The notes beneath the pieces are model-generated. The model had not been told where the DNA came from. It saw nothing but the letters and a program-made list of their open reading frames with translations, and made no database searches. 64,000 nucleotides of DNA from Hymenopellis radicata (lineage: Eukaryota; Basidiomycota; Agaricomycetes; Agaricales; Physalacriaceae). The DNA lies in assembly GCA_015501595.1 (NCBI GenBank), contig JADNRX010000053.1, positions 143,555-207,554 of the forward strand, given 5' to 3'. The position numbers and the translations under genes were made by a program. How positions within the stretch are numbered: position 1 is the first letter of the stretch; each line of letters starts with the position of its first letter. Below are positions 53,566 to 64,000 of the stretch, piece by piece.

Positions 53566-55102
53566 TTAGGGAGCAAGGAGCATCTTCCTGGGGTCCTCGA
53601 CATAATCGCGAACTTTGACAAGGAAGGTGACGGCCTCGCGTCCATCCAAGAGCCTGTGATCATATGTCAAGGCGACGACCATGATGGGTCGGATGACGAT
53701 CTGGCCATCCACGACAACGGGCTTTTCCTTGATAGCGTGCATGCCAAGGACAGCGGCCTGCGGCAGGTTGATGATGGGTGTGCCGTACAGCGAACCAAAC
53801 ACGCCGCCATTGGATCTGCAAGCAAAGGTCAGATCACGCTCAACCATCGGTGAAACAACACACATGGTGAAAGTACCGCCAGCCATATCCTCCAAGGTCA
53901 GCTTTCCATCCCGCGCTTTCTTGCCCAAGAAAGCAATCTCCTTCTCGATTTGCAAAAAGTTCATGGTCTCGATATTGCGTACAACGGGAGTGACCAAGCC
54001 TTTCGGTGTGGCAACAGCAACGCTGAGATCGACATAGTCGCGGTACACGATCTCATCGCCCTCGATTGATGCGTTCGCGGATGGAATTTCCTTGAGAGCG
54101 AGCGCACAGGCCTTGGCGAACGCGCTCATAAAGCCGAGCTTCACGTCGTGTTCTTTCTGAATCTCATCTTTGTACTTTTTGCGCATGGACATGAGTGAAG
54201 ACATGTCGATCTCGTTGAAGGTGGTCAAGGAGGCTGCCGCATTCTGGGATTCCTTTAGACGCTCGGCAATGCGGAGACGCATCCGGTTCATCTTGACCTG
54301 GGAAAAGGTTCAATCACGGATACCGTAATTTACGCGTCACTGGTACACACCCTGGTTTCCGTTCGTGCACCGGCGACAGGAGCAGGAGATGGGGCGGCAG
54401 GCTCCTTCTTGGAATCTTTCTTAGATTCTTTCTTCGCCTCTTTCTTGGGCTCGGGTTTCTTCTCTTGAGCTGGGGCCGGTTTCTCAGCCTCTTTGGGTTT
54501 TGATTCCTCTTCCTTTGGCGGCGGCGGAGACGATGAAGCTGAGAGACATCAAGTTCAGAATTCAATGGTGGCGGAAATCACGCACATGCACCAGCCTCAC
54601 CGGGCTCCAAAACAAACAAGTCCTGTCCAACAGTAACAGTGTCCTCTTCGGAAGCCAAAAGTTCGATAATCTTGCCAGATTGAGGGGCATTTACAGCAAC
54701 GTCAATCTGTACGAAATGAGCAAAACAGAAAATACGATAAAAAGCAACAGACCTTGTCTGTCTCAATTGTAGCAACCTCCTCGTCTGCCTCTACAGAGTC
54801 GCCGACCTGTTTTGACCACGACTTCAAGGTGCCCTCAGTGATGGACTCAGCCATTTGGGGGACCTTTACAGTCTCCGCTACGTAGTGTTAATGCGGGGTA
54901 GTCGAGTGGATTGTTAGCACCAACCCTGCAAGAGCCTTGATGAATGAAACTGGGCACGACGTGTGTGCGCCGTCACTGCTCCCCTGGAGTTCTCTGGTCA
55001 GCTTTGAGGCAACAGACGTGTCGGAAAGGCTCACAATCCACGCATGTACTGCGTCGACAAAGCGCGCCCCTTCGCGACGGCGATGATGCGTTTTGAAAGC
55101 AT
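53566..55102 (-). CDS. KGD2: Dihydrolipoyllysine-residue succinyltransferase, E2 of 2-oxoglutarate dehydrogenase
   Basis: Mitochondrial TCA-cycle enzyme core that transfers succinyl groups from lipoyl to CoA. The first exon (from 55102) encodes [18 protein letters not shown] and the next FHSSRLLQ, a classic mitochondrial targeting leader. The lipoyl domain follows: [20 protein letters not shown] and [17 protein letters not shown], with the lipoylated Lys in ETDK. A Lys/Glu/Pro-rich linker (about 54530-54370) replaces a clear E1/E3-binding domain, as usual for KGD2. The catalytic domain begins [20 protein letters not shown] and carries [20 protein letters not shown] and the active-site [14 protein letters not shown] (His and Asp). 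It ends [11 protein letters not shown] at 53566. All exons join cleanly. Confidence 0.93.
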
Positions 55103-55917
55103 GTCTACAAGCCAGCCGTGGTCGTGATGGTACGAAGGAAAGAGTTGGTGCCAGCAACGCCGGTGCTAACCGCGATGTAATTTGTTTACCATTATTGAAG
55201 CAGTCCTGTCGTCCGCCCTTCTTCCAGCGGTTCAATACAGTTTTCGGCAGCACTTGATTACTACTGCAGATCGCGGATCTTTCCAACGGTCAAAGTGCTG
55301 CTTTTCTGAGTATTTCACTCGACTACGCGACTCGTTCTTGGGATGTGGAAAATCCAATATCCGAGCGGCATGCTCACCGCGGCTCCTCATTGGCTGTTGA
55401 ATTCGATTGTTACGATTGGAGGGAAGATACCGGTCCGTTCGGCAGCCAAGTGTGGCGATAGGTAAATGGACGTAGTTATAATTACTCACGGCAGCTGATA
55501 ATACGTATACGTACATCAACGTATCGCATGTGAAAGAGGCGACTACAGCATCGTGCCGAGCCTGGAAAGATTGTGTCGACCGGGCTGGACAAACTGGAGA
55601 AAATAACTCCAGATAATGTCCTTATCGACAACTAAGAACAGAGAAGTATTCCAAGAAAAGCGCTCGGCGTCGATGCGAAATCTCGGTCCAATCCTGTTTC
55701 TTAGTATTGAGTGACTGATATTGTTTATGGTTGGTGAAGTAACGAAGTAGTCATCTGCCACCCCGTCGATCTCACACTGAGTCTTAAGCTCAACTTATTC
55801 AAGAACCCGACTCGATAGGACGATGGCTGCTGAAGCCGTCCAGCGTAGTGTATCCACATGCAAGTTCCATGTAATTATGGAACAGTGTACTACGGTCCAC
55901 TGCCGAAATCGGCTATA
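55103..55917. other. Intergenic, between KGD2 and the right repeat arm
   Basis: No supported gene. A TATAAAT at 55913 sits at the edge of the right arm and lies upstream of the arm's leader ATG. Confidence 0.45.
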
Positions 55918-57360
55918 AATTGTGCGCCACTGTTGCCACGTGGAGTGGACATAAAACCAGTTATTTCCTTTTCTGGATTTCTTTTCATACCTCCATCACG
56001 CAGCAGACGAAAAACTGCAATGCTCGCCCCGTACAAGACTTTTTGTCTATTCTCGCGAGCGGGTAAGGTCTGAGTATTCTCGTCTCTCTGTGTATTGACT
56101 CTAGCTGGGTCTGGCGTTAACTGCCAATCGACATACCAGAAAGCCAACACTGTTTCGTCCATGCCCCAAGATCTTTTTGACAAGGGAGGGCGACGAAGCA
56201 GTGCTTTGAAAACTGTCGAAGAGACTGGGCAGCACACATGAATTCTTCTATAGACTACCGGCGCACGACGCGTCCCGACGGACGCGGGCCCATGGCGCAC
56301 CTACGGCGCACCATGGGTCACTGGTCGCTTACCAGCACTCTGGAACCCAAAGGCGAAACTCTCATGATTATGGCAGGATTGGAGAGGTCAAAAGTCCGCA
56401 CTCCATATCCTAGTACGTCGTTCTCTACATACCTCCACGACCGCGTGTTCTAATGTTGAGTACGAAGGATCCTAAGACTGCTCCACGTCGGACTGTCTTG
56501 TGGCACCCCAAGGTCGGTCAGGTCTTCCGCGTCTTGCTTATGTCGCTGAATATCGTCTCACAGTCGCAGCTGTCTTCCACATTGAGAAGAACAGTGACCG
56601 ACCGCCAACTGGATCGTGCCCCTGGGCACACGTGCTGGAGTCGTCGGGTTCAGTTCTCATTGCGTACAACGTTCTCCAAAGTGTTGTTTCTTTTGGGGAT
56701 AGTGCTGCAGTGCCCTGTTCACTGGCCTCCTCAACACAGCTCAAAACCATGGTTTCACGGCGCGGCTACCATGTCAATGGGCATGGTAGCCTCCACCCTT
56801 CGGTCCAGGAACCTCAAGAGCTCGTACGAAGCCCCCATAGGACCTTGGCCGGGTCCTTTGACCCGCTGAAGCGGTCTCATTGGTGTGGATGTCCGACCTT
56901 ACGGATGAGACACCCACGGGGAAAGAACTATCGAGGGTAGCTGCGTTGTTTCCGCGCAGTGATGCCCTACGTTCTTTTCAAAGATGAGCTTAATCTTCAC
57001 CAACGCACGACGAGGCCTTGAATGACACCGGTCGTCGCTAGAGTGCTGGTTTGCGTACGGGGTTCTGTGAAGTTTATATGTGTGTTTGCTCTTTAGTGCG
57101 CTTTGCGGTGCATCTATCGCTTCGCTGGATGTGACGAATCGTTCGCGATTCGACTGCCAGTGAAGTGTGCATGTAACTCGATTCAGACTACTCTTCGTCT
57201 GCTGCTATGCGATGTAATTTTTGGAATCATTACGTCTCTCTTCGGAGGGTCTTCTCATCTTTATTGTTGTTGACGTTGATATTTGAGGATGTAGGTACTT
57301 GACTTTCCACGGTTATATTCTTGTGTTTCCGCCCATGTCATTGATAGATAGACGTTGACC
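55918..57360 (+). repeat. Right arm, inner unit (B')
   Basis: Inverted partner of 46430-47891, by eye about 95 percent identical over most of its length. The shared leader ATG is at 56020 and the perfect hairpin CGCGTCC-CGAC-GGACGCG at 56269-56286. The frame from 56500 to 56940 (MAPQGRSGLPRLAYVAEYRL to MRHPRGKNYRG) stays open for 146 codons, but an overlapping frame is equally open, so coding is unproven. The 3' part runs into a TTGATAGATAG end matching the left arm. Confidence 0.8.
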
Positions 57361-57439
57361 TCCAATATAATTCTCTGTACACTGTTCTGATTCGCTTCAG
57401 TGAATCAGTCGAGAGTCGAGACTCGAGAGTACGTACTGG

Positions 57440-58993
57440 AGGCGGCCGCGGCCACGTGGAATCGGGGATATAAGGGAATTCGCCGGTTTCAGGTTTCTTT
57501 CATACCTTCATGCAGCAGACGAAAACCCGCGATGCTCGCCCCGTACAAGACGGCGACGTCCTTCGTTGCGAGCGGGTAAGGTCTGAGTATTAATCTCTCT
57601 AGATTGACTCTAGCTGGGTCTGGCTGTGATGGCTACTCGACGTATCAGACATACATCATGGCTGCTCGATGCCCGAAGATCCTCGTTGGGGAGGGCGAGC
57701 AGTCGATGGTTTGAAACTCGTCGAAGAGATTGGGCGGCACACTCACTTTTTCCTTGGGCTACCGGCGCACGAGCGTTCCTCGGAACGCTGGTCAGCATTG
57801 TCTTCGGCTGCAGATCATCCTCGGATGCCAACACCCAACAAAACTGAACTGGAGAATGCATTACACAGCTGAGATCAGCTTTCAAATCCAATCCAGTACG
57901 TGCTCGTGCTTGTTCCTTGTCGCTCCTCCTAAGGACATTCAGATGAATCCAAATCCCATCTCGCAACGAGCTGGCAAGGTACGTCGTACTGCTCGTCGTC
58001 TCACGCTTATTTTTGATCGTGCCCTTCATGCAGGCATCCGGGTGCTCAGGAAGAGCAAGCAATATAAGCGCAAGAGACGCAAGCATACGACGGAATCGTC
58101 GACCCGATGAATGGTGACCGCAACGACCGCCTTCGAGATTGTGCCAAAGCGCACTGTGCCGATACGCATAGGATTTTGCAACGCAACGCACGGCTGTATT
58201 CGCCGGGATTCATACGTGGGCCAAATGCCCTGGATTGTGCCATCACGTGTCATCGACAGTGAATCGTGCTGAACAACGTACTGGCAAGACGCCATAGTTC
58301 TCGCGACAATGGAGGAACGCAATGCAGAAATGAACTTTCAGAAGGAAATCCTTCTCCTCCACCCCAAAGCACAAATTTGCCAAGGAAGACGATCGAGCGA
58401 ACCTCGAGCGTGCACGGATCGCGAACCGCTCTGTGCGGGATATTGGTCCGAACGACCTTGTCTCGGGGTGGGTGCCAAGATGTGCGCCCGCCTCGTTGAA
58501 GGAGGTTTCGTTTTCGTCGACCTTTGACCTTGTGTTAAGGGTTGGCGCGGGGGGGCTATTGAGGGATGTGTTGTTTCAGCACCGTTTCCCTACGCTCTCT
58601 CACCGAAAACGGACCACTTCTCCACCTAACGCGCGGCCAGGCCTTGGTTGACACCAGTCGCGCGTCTGTGGGGTGTTGGCTTGCGTACGGGACTCTCTAT
58701 GGAATTTGCGTGTGTGTCCGTCCTTTAGTGCACTTCGCGGTGCGTGCATTTGTATCTTCGGATGTGACGAACTCGTTCTGCGATTCGACAGCCGTTGATG
58801 CATGCATGTAACTCGATTCAGACTACTCTTCGTCTGCTGCCTATTTGAAGCAATTTTTGGAAACCCCTCACTCTCTTCGGAGAGTTTCTCTTCCTCTGGG
58901 ACGTGATTTAGCTTTCTTGTGGGTCTCATTTCGGTTTTATCAAGCTTGATCTGATTGTTCAGTTCTAGGATCACTTTCGGTACGTCTTCTTGT
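57440..58993 (+). repeat. Right arm, outer unit (A')
   Basis: Inverted partner of 44868-46400 and visibly more diverged than B/B'. TATAAG at 57469, leader ATG at 57532 and the hairpin AGCGTTCC-TC-GGAACGCT at 57772-57789, where an extra A-T pair extends the stem. A basic frame starting MNPNPISQRAG near 57943 parallels the left copy. The outer edge ends at TACGTCTTCTTGT (58981-58993), the reverse complement of the left outer edge at 44868-44880. Confidence 0.75.
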
Positions 58994-59313
58994 TGCGTTC
59001 ATGTCCCGAGTAGTATGTACCAGCATACGCTGTAAGTTAAAACCGTTTGGAATCCAAGTCATGTTTTGCCGTCATCCTCAGCCTTGTCGTATTATGCAAT
59101 GCCTCAACGTTCAATTCCATCCCGACGGACCACTGACGGCCACAATGACTGACAATGTGGCGCAACGCCGCAACATTCTGAGCCCCTGCATTGCTTGTAC
59201 CATTCGGCATTTTCTGCTAACTAACATCTGAGCTCAAACGTCCGTGCCGGAACATATATTCGGGCCGCAAGAAACGACAGCATATGACCAGAACAGTCGT
59301 TGCTTCTTCCTCT
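58994..59313. other. Intergenic, promoter of the galactonate dehydratase gene
   Basis: No gene seen. An upstream in-frame ATG at 59284 could lengthen the next protein by ten residues. Confidence 0.45.
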
Positions 59314-60963
59314 ATGCCTTCCACTATCACAAAGATCGAGGTTGATGCTCTCCCAACCCTTCTTGACCTGGACTAATCAAGTCCACAGTATTTTCGCGTG
59401 CCGCCGCGATGGTTGTTTGTTCGCGTCGAAACCGTTGATGGAACTGTCGGATGGGGTGAAGGGACGTTGGAGGGACACACCGAAGCGGTTGAGGGTGCCC
59501 TCAAGGATCTACAGGAACGTTTTGTTGGTGTGAATGCAAGCAACATCCAGGATATCTGGCAGATCGCGTACATGGGACGATTTTATCGTGGCGGTCCTGT
59601 ATTGATGGTAAGTATATCGATTACTTACTCGAGCACATAATCACGAAAGACGAACACGTCCTTTTTAGAGTGCTCTCTCTGGATTGGACATCGCGCTATG
59701 GGACATTAAAGGAAAGAAGATGGGTGTCCCCGTGTATGAGTTACTTGGGGGCATGGTTCGAGATCGTGTCAAGGTCTATGGCTGGATTGGGGGCGATCAT
59801 CCGAGTGATGTTATGAAAGCGGCCTTGGAGAGGAAACGACAGGGTTTCACAGCTGTGAAGATGAACGCGACAGGCGAGTCTTCCCGTGTCAGTAGTGGAA
59901 GCGAACTCATAGGGTGTGGTATAGATGCTGTATCTTGGATTGACTCGCCGAATGTGCTGAAGGGGACAGTGGAGCGCGTTCGTCAAGTCAGGTTCGTATC
60001 ACTCACTCGCTGATGGGTTTCAATTAAATGATGATACTTATGCCTAACAGAGAAGAGGCTGGAATGGATGTCGGTGTTGATTTTCACGGCCGTTTACACA
60101 AAGGTATGGCAAAGCAACTTGCCAAACTGCTCGAGCCCTATCAGCCTCTGTTTATCGAAGGTACACCGCGGGCCCTCTAGATGTTGTTGAGCGTATGATG
60201 ATGACATCCTCATCCAGAACCACTCCTCCCGACACAGCCAGAGGAGATCGCAGAACTGTCCAAGACTGTTTCGACACCAATTGCGTTGGGCGAACGCTTG
60301 TACACCCGTCATGACTTCCGACCGTATCTCGAGAAATGCGCCATTGATATTGCGCAGCCCGATGTTCGTGTCACATATTCCGTGCAGTAAATGCTCAAGA
60401 CGTCTACAGGTAGCGCATTGTGGCGGCATCACAGAACTGCGCAACATCGCGATCCTCGCTGAAACCTATGATGTTGCTCTAGCTCCTCACTGTCCCTTGG
60501 GACCGATCGCGCTCGCCGCCTGTATTCAAGTCGCTCTCACGTCACCCAACTGTAAGCAACTATTTTCCAGCCTCGCATGATGAAGCTGATTTCAGAACAC
60601 GGACAGTCGTCATTCAAGAGATGAGCTGGAAGGTATCTTTGTCCTCCCGCCCCCGCCCAGTGCTTCTGATCCTACATCCACTCACAGATGCACTACAACC
60701 TTGACGATCCGTCGGCCGCTGACCTGCACACGTACATGAGCAATCCCCAGGTGTTCAACGTCCAAGACGGACATATCGAGGCGCTGACAAGTGAGTCTTC
60801 CTCTCAACTTAGCGGCCTTGACTGACAGCGCCTAGATCCTGGAATCGGAATTGAGATTGATGAGGACCGAGTTCGGAAGGCAGACGCGACGTATACGGCC
60901 TCTCAGCAGGCTTGGAGGAACCCTGTGTGGCGCGGCCAAGACGGCAGCATGAGAGAATGGTAA
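59314..60963 (+). CDS. D-galactonate dehydratase-like enolase-superfamily enzyme (DgoD type)
   Basis: Dehydrates a sugar acid, probably D-galactonate or a related aldonate, to a 2-keto-3-deoxy acid. The start at 59314 gives MPSTITKIE, spliced to [18 protein letters not shown]. Family marks in order: [45 protein letters not shown] (metal Asp), FIEEPLL (metal Glu), [12 protein letters not shown] (third metal ligand), [26 protein letters not shown] (catalytic His), and the end [16 protein letters not shown]. About nine exons and 380 residues, the normal length. The exon end after MNAT uses either a GC-AG intron (59874-59924, 51 nt) or stays unspliced, because that segment is open and a multiple of three. 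It fits sugar-acid breakdown together with the GH79 enzyme. Confidence 0.88.
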
Positions 60964-61425
60964 ATTAGACTCTAACCACAGGTTAAAATGCGTCCTTTAG
61001 AGAAGCAGAGCCAGCGGCTGGTTAATGAATTAACGGATCTCGACGCTGTACATCTTATATGATCATGATTATTTCATCGCCAATGGTTCAAGACCGAAGA
61101 TATACCGACTGAACACCAAAAATGGACGGAAGCGATCACATATTTATCCAAGACTGACGCAGATAACTTGTTAATGAGGCTTGATGGTCGAAGAAGGTTT
61201 GAACAACTCACGGAGTGACTCGTAAAGACCAAAACGCTTCGAACATGCTGGTCCGCTCCCCGATATGGTTCGCCATCGTGGGGATTCCCATTTTGACAAA
61301 CAGTGGCTGAAAATCCGTAGGAATCATCCTCGAAGACCTCGGGTGCGATCTTCCAGATGAAGCAACGAAAGTGGAGCATCTTCATTGCATAGGTATCTTG
61401 AAAACTGCGAAAGGCTAGGACACGG
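60964..61425. other. Intergenic or 3' extension of the broken F-box gene
   Basis: A minus-strand frame (61553 to 61074, containing MKMLHFRCFIWKIAPEVFED) overlaps the end of the F-box gene in another phase. It could be its displaced 3' exon or chance. Confidence 0.3.
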
Positions 61426-62797
61426 TCAACAACCGCTTGCCGATGTCTCTGCATCGACACCCGTGATCTCATCTTGGAGTGTAGAATTCCACATCCGAAA
61501 GGTTGCACCAGGACGGGAGGAGGTCGAGAAATACAGCCTGGATAAGCAGTCAAGAATCATCTTTTGGGAGTACTTAAATGAATGGCGCACGATGGGATTA
61601 CTCGATTGTTGAGGATCGATATTCACACGAAGTAGTGAAAGTCGTGTGCATTGGTTGAGAGCTAAGAGAGCTTCGGCATCACATGACCAAGAGGTGTGAT
61701 TCATGGGGCAGATGTCGATTGACGTTGATCGACTCCTTGTGCTTCGCAAGCGTGTCTGTGACGAAGTTCTGAAGAGCCTCAGAAGGAAAAAAATCCGCGC
61801 CAGCCACCCGGATTGACAAAGAGCGTAGGCCAGAATAGGAATCAAGGTATGCTAGCAAGCCAGCGCGCTGGATGGGATGGCGCACGGTTACATGTTCCAA
61901 GCATATTCTTGTCGTAGAGAAGGCTTTCCACACAGTTGCAGGAAAGTCGTAGTTAGTGTATATGGAACGAAGCGGTATGCCTCGCCAATGGTGTGAGACA
62001 TTGGCCAACCGCAACTCGCCGATTCTGCAGGTTAAATGAGTGAGCGTGCGACAGCTGTGCTGTAATAGAGAAGTGAAGTCGGTTTCGTTCAAGATACCGT
62101 GCATCGTGAAACGCTCCAAATCATGAAAGCCCGATGGAAATCGAGGTTCGTTCTCAAGGACGAAATACGTCGCCGCTACTGAACATCGTCACTTCCGAAA
62201 TTGACGGCATGCTCGTTAAACTATCCACGAGCGGTTTGTTGATCATGTTTGGTTGGGAAACCAAAGGACAGACTGCAGAGATATCAGACCTTTCAAGTGT
62301 TTTGTAACGAAATGGGCTTACTTCAACATTGTAACTCCGTTGAGATGCGGAAGTATCTCAATCAAGGCCTTCACAAGACGTCGCTGGACCGAAAATAGCG
62401 CTTTAAGGTTTCGCTTTGCGCGAGCACTTTTCCATCGTACGGGCGCCAGTACCAGTGTTTTCCCTGTATGTGGAGACGCCTCACAAATGAGGCAATGTCC
62501 GTTCTGCTGATTTGACTGCAGCACAGAAAGAAACCAAGGGCAGGACTTTCGAGGGCTTGTTGTACAAGTGGATGTAAAGCGTATTAAACAGTTTTTCTTG
62601 AATGATGCGGGACTTGGACAAGGCTCTACAAGCAAGTCGCAGCCGTTGTAGATCCGCTTTTGCAAGCTGGAAATGTCGAAAGTATAAGGCCCTCTGCATG
62701 AATGCAAACGAGGGTGCCTTACCTCTCCAAAAATTTGATCCGAGAGCTCGGCGGGGAGCATAAGAAAGCTGGCAAACAGAGTCGTCTCGGTAGCCAT
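61426..62797 (-). CDS. F-box protein, frame-broken (possible pseudogene)
   Basis: The start at 62797 encodes MATETTLFASFLMLPAELSD QIFGE, the beginning of an F-box. A 56-nt intron leads to LAKADLQRLRLACRALSKSR and IIQEKLFNTLYIHLYNKPSK. After that the best reading changes frame (near 62540, 62370 and 61720). Later pieces include RRLVKALIEILPHLNGVTML, CRTLTHLTCRIGELRLANVS, LLAYLDSYSGLRSLSIRVAG and ICPMNHTSWSCDAEALLALN, all typical of leucine-rich basidiomycete F-box proteins. The gene ends near 61426 (DAETSASGC). The breaks may be sequencing indels or decay. Ubiquitin-ligase substrate recruitment is the family role. Confidence 0.6.
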
Positions 62798-63025
62798 CAG
62801 TACGTGGTGGATGATGATCAAGGTCCCAGTGGATGATTTGCGGCCGTGTGAGTTTTTGTGGCAACCTACGGAACACGGGCCGGATCGCCGCAAACCAGAA
62901 AATCTTGAAACGACATTTACGGAAGAGACATATACGATGAAGCAACAGTGTACAAGAAAGCTCAAATCGATGACTAGAGGATAGTAATAGTTGTTTGTAT
63001 ACAACCACAACGAACAGTCAAGGCT

Positions 63026-64000
63026 CTACAACTGGGATGGGTCCAAGGCATCATATATGGGACAGAGCTTATCCCATGCAGCTAGGAGGAGGAGTGTGAG
63101 GCCACATACAAGTCAGAACAAACACACGTACTAGGCGGATTGCTAGCCGCGATGGTAACGACGTCTTCCGCCAAAACTACCGCTAGACCACTGCGTAGAA
63201 TTTCAGTAAGCTTGCAGGTGAAGCTAAGACGGGCCTACATCTCGAGATGCCAGTTAATGTGACTAGAGGTGCAACTGAGCATGATATCGGAAACGACGCG
63301 CTGAGACATACCAATGCAAGAACCAGGGTCCCGCATTATTCGTGACGAAGCGAATGGTAACCTCGTCGCCCGGTAAGCCAGTTGAGACAACATCCGGCGG
63401 ACCTATGGTGGGCATTCGACTCGTATAAATTATGAACGGAGCTTGGAGACCGACCGGATTGTCGTAATTATAGCTTGTATTGCCCGCGCTGCGTACAACA
63501 TCGAATGTGTGCTAAAATGGTGATGAGCAAAACCAGGACATCATGATATGTACTACTCCGTGCAAGTGGAACGGGTGCTAGCCGGCGGTCAATGGAGACA
63601 CTTGAATTATAAGAAAATGCACTTACCGGTCCTCCGATAGCGAGTCCAGGTATAACGATCTCAATGACCTTATTGGGGGCAACACATAAACACTACCTGG
63701 GGTAACAAGTCAGTCGCCGACGACGCGCCACTCAAGATCTGCAGTAAGACGGGCGCTGTAGGCGGAATGAAAGGCGCGCCGTTCACCGTAAACAGAAAGG
63801 TGTTGAAATCGAAATCCAAGGCAAGATTCAACACTACATCAGCGCCACCCGCTTGCGGCAGACCCGGAGCACCCGGATTTTCGAGGGGATGCAAGTTCGT
63901 TTCCATCAAAGGAATAACACTCGGAGATTGCACCGACGTCGGGTCACCATTGCCTGCTGAGGCATAATGCAGGACACCGGAGTTGATACCATTGTCGAAG
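63026..64000 (-). CDS. Laccase 2, 3' part (5' end outside window), frame-broken
   Basis: Paralogue of the laccase at 39623-41993. The window holds domain 3: [52 protein letters not shown]3 HPFHLHG with [31 protein letters not shown] and L4 [15 protein letters not shown], then [20 protein letters not shown] and the stop at 63026. Unlike laccase 1, L4 keeps Trp and has Leu at the axial-copper position, the usual basidiomycete state. Three one-base losses are needed to keep the frame: near 63703 (CCCC for CCCCC), near 63681 (CCCCC for CCCCCC) and near 63395 (GG for GGG). All are in G/C homopolymers. Confidence 0.85.

Noticed and set aside
56453..56869. 138-codon frame LSTKDPKTAPRRTVLW in right unit B'
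   Set aside because: It overlaps an equally open 146-codon frame in another phase and has no family resemblance. I could not choose a coding frame, so neither is called a gene.
44868..58993. Inverted arms as the terminal inverted repeats of one large DNA transposon
   Set aside because: The core encodes housekeeping genes (HOM6, KGD2) and no transposase, the arms themselves contain tandem units, and no target-site duplication was visible at the outer edges.

Overview
The window looks like nuclear DNA of a wood-decaying basidiomycete (Agaricomycetes). The evidence is genes split by many introns of about 45-60 nt, TATA boxes 60-180 nt before start codons, and a gene set typical of white-rot fungi: two laccases, a two-domain secreted cupredoxin, a GH79 glycoside hydrolase, sugar-acid and polyol dehydrogenases, an ABCC transporter and F-box and BTB proteins. 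No tRNA, rRNA or CRISPR array was seen.

Layout. 1-11.6 kb: tail of an acidic nuclear-type protein, a secreted Ser/Thr-tailed protein, a small unknown gene bracketed by 57-bp direct repeats, a secreted double cupredoxin, a DUF1479-type Fe/2OG oxygenase, a weak small gene with a duplicated coiled-coil exon, and a one-pass membrane protein. 12-19 kb: poorly interpretable DNA, then a zinc polyol dehydrogenase and an F-box protein. 19.4-26 kb: a large ABCC (MRP-type) transporter. 26-36 kb: a second one-pass membrane protein, NAD-malic enzyme, a short-chain dehydrogenase and next to it a decayed copy, and a BTB protein. 36.5-42 kb: a RecQ-type helicase and laccase 1. 44.9-59.0 kb: two inverted arms of about 3 kb, each made of two related 1.4-1.5 kb units, enclosing about 8 kb with homoserine dehydrogenase, a GH79 enzyme and the E2 subunit of 2-oxoglutarate dehydrogenase. 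59.3-64 kb: a DgoD-like galactonate dehydratase, a broken F-box gene and the 3' part of laccase 2.

The metabolic genes fit growth on plant cell wall. Laccases and possibly the cupredoxin act outside the cell. GH79, galactonate dehydratase and the polyol dehydrogenase handle uronic-acid and sugar-derived carbon. Malic enzyme and KGD2 serve central metabolism. Apart from this theme I see no operon-like arrangement, and neighbouring genes are independently oriented.

Two general points. First, many otherwise good genes carry single-base frame breaks, and those I could resolve are mostly lost G or C residues in short homopolymers. This suggests consensus errors as much as gene decay. Second, the most unusual structure is the four-copy unit family in the inverted arms. 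It has a conserved TATA box and leader, and a hairpin whose stem sequence differs between the two unit types while pairing is kept. All exon boundaries were read by eye.
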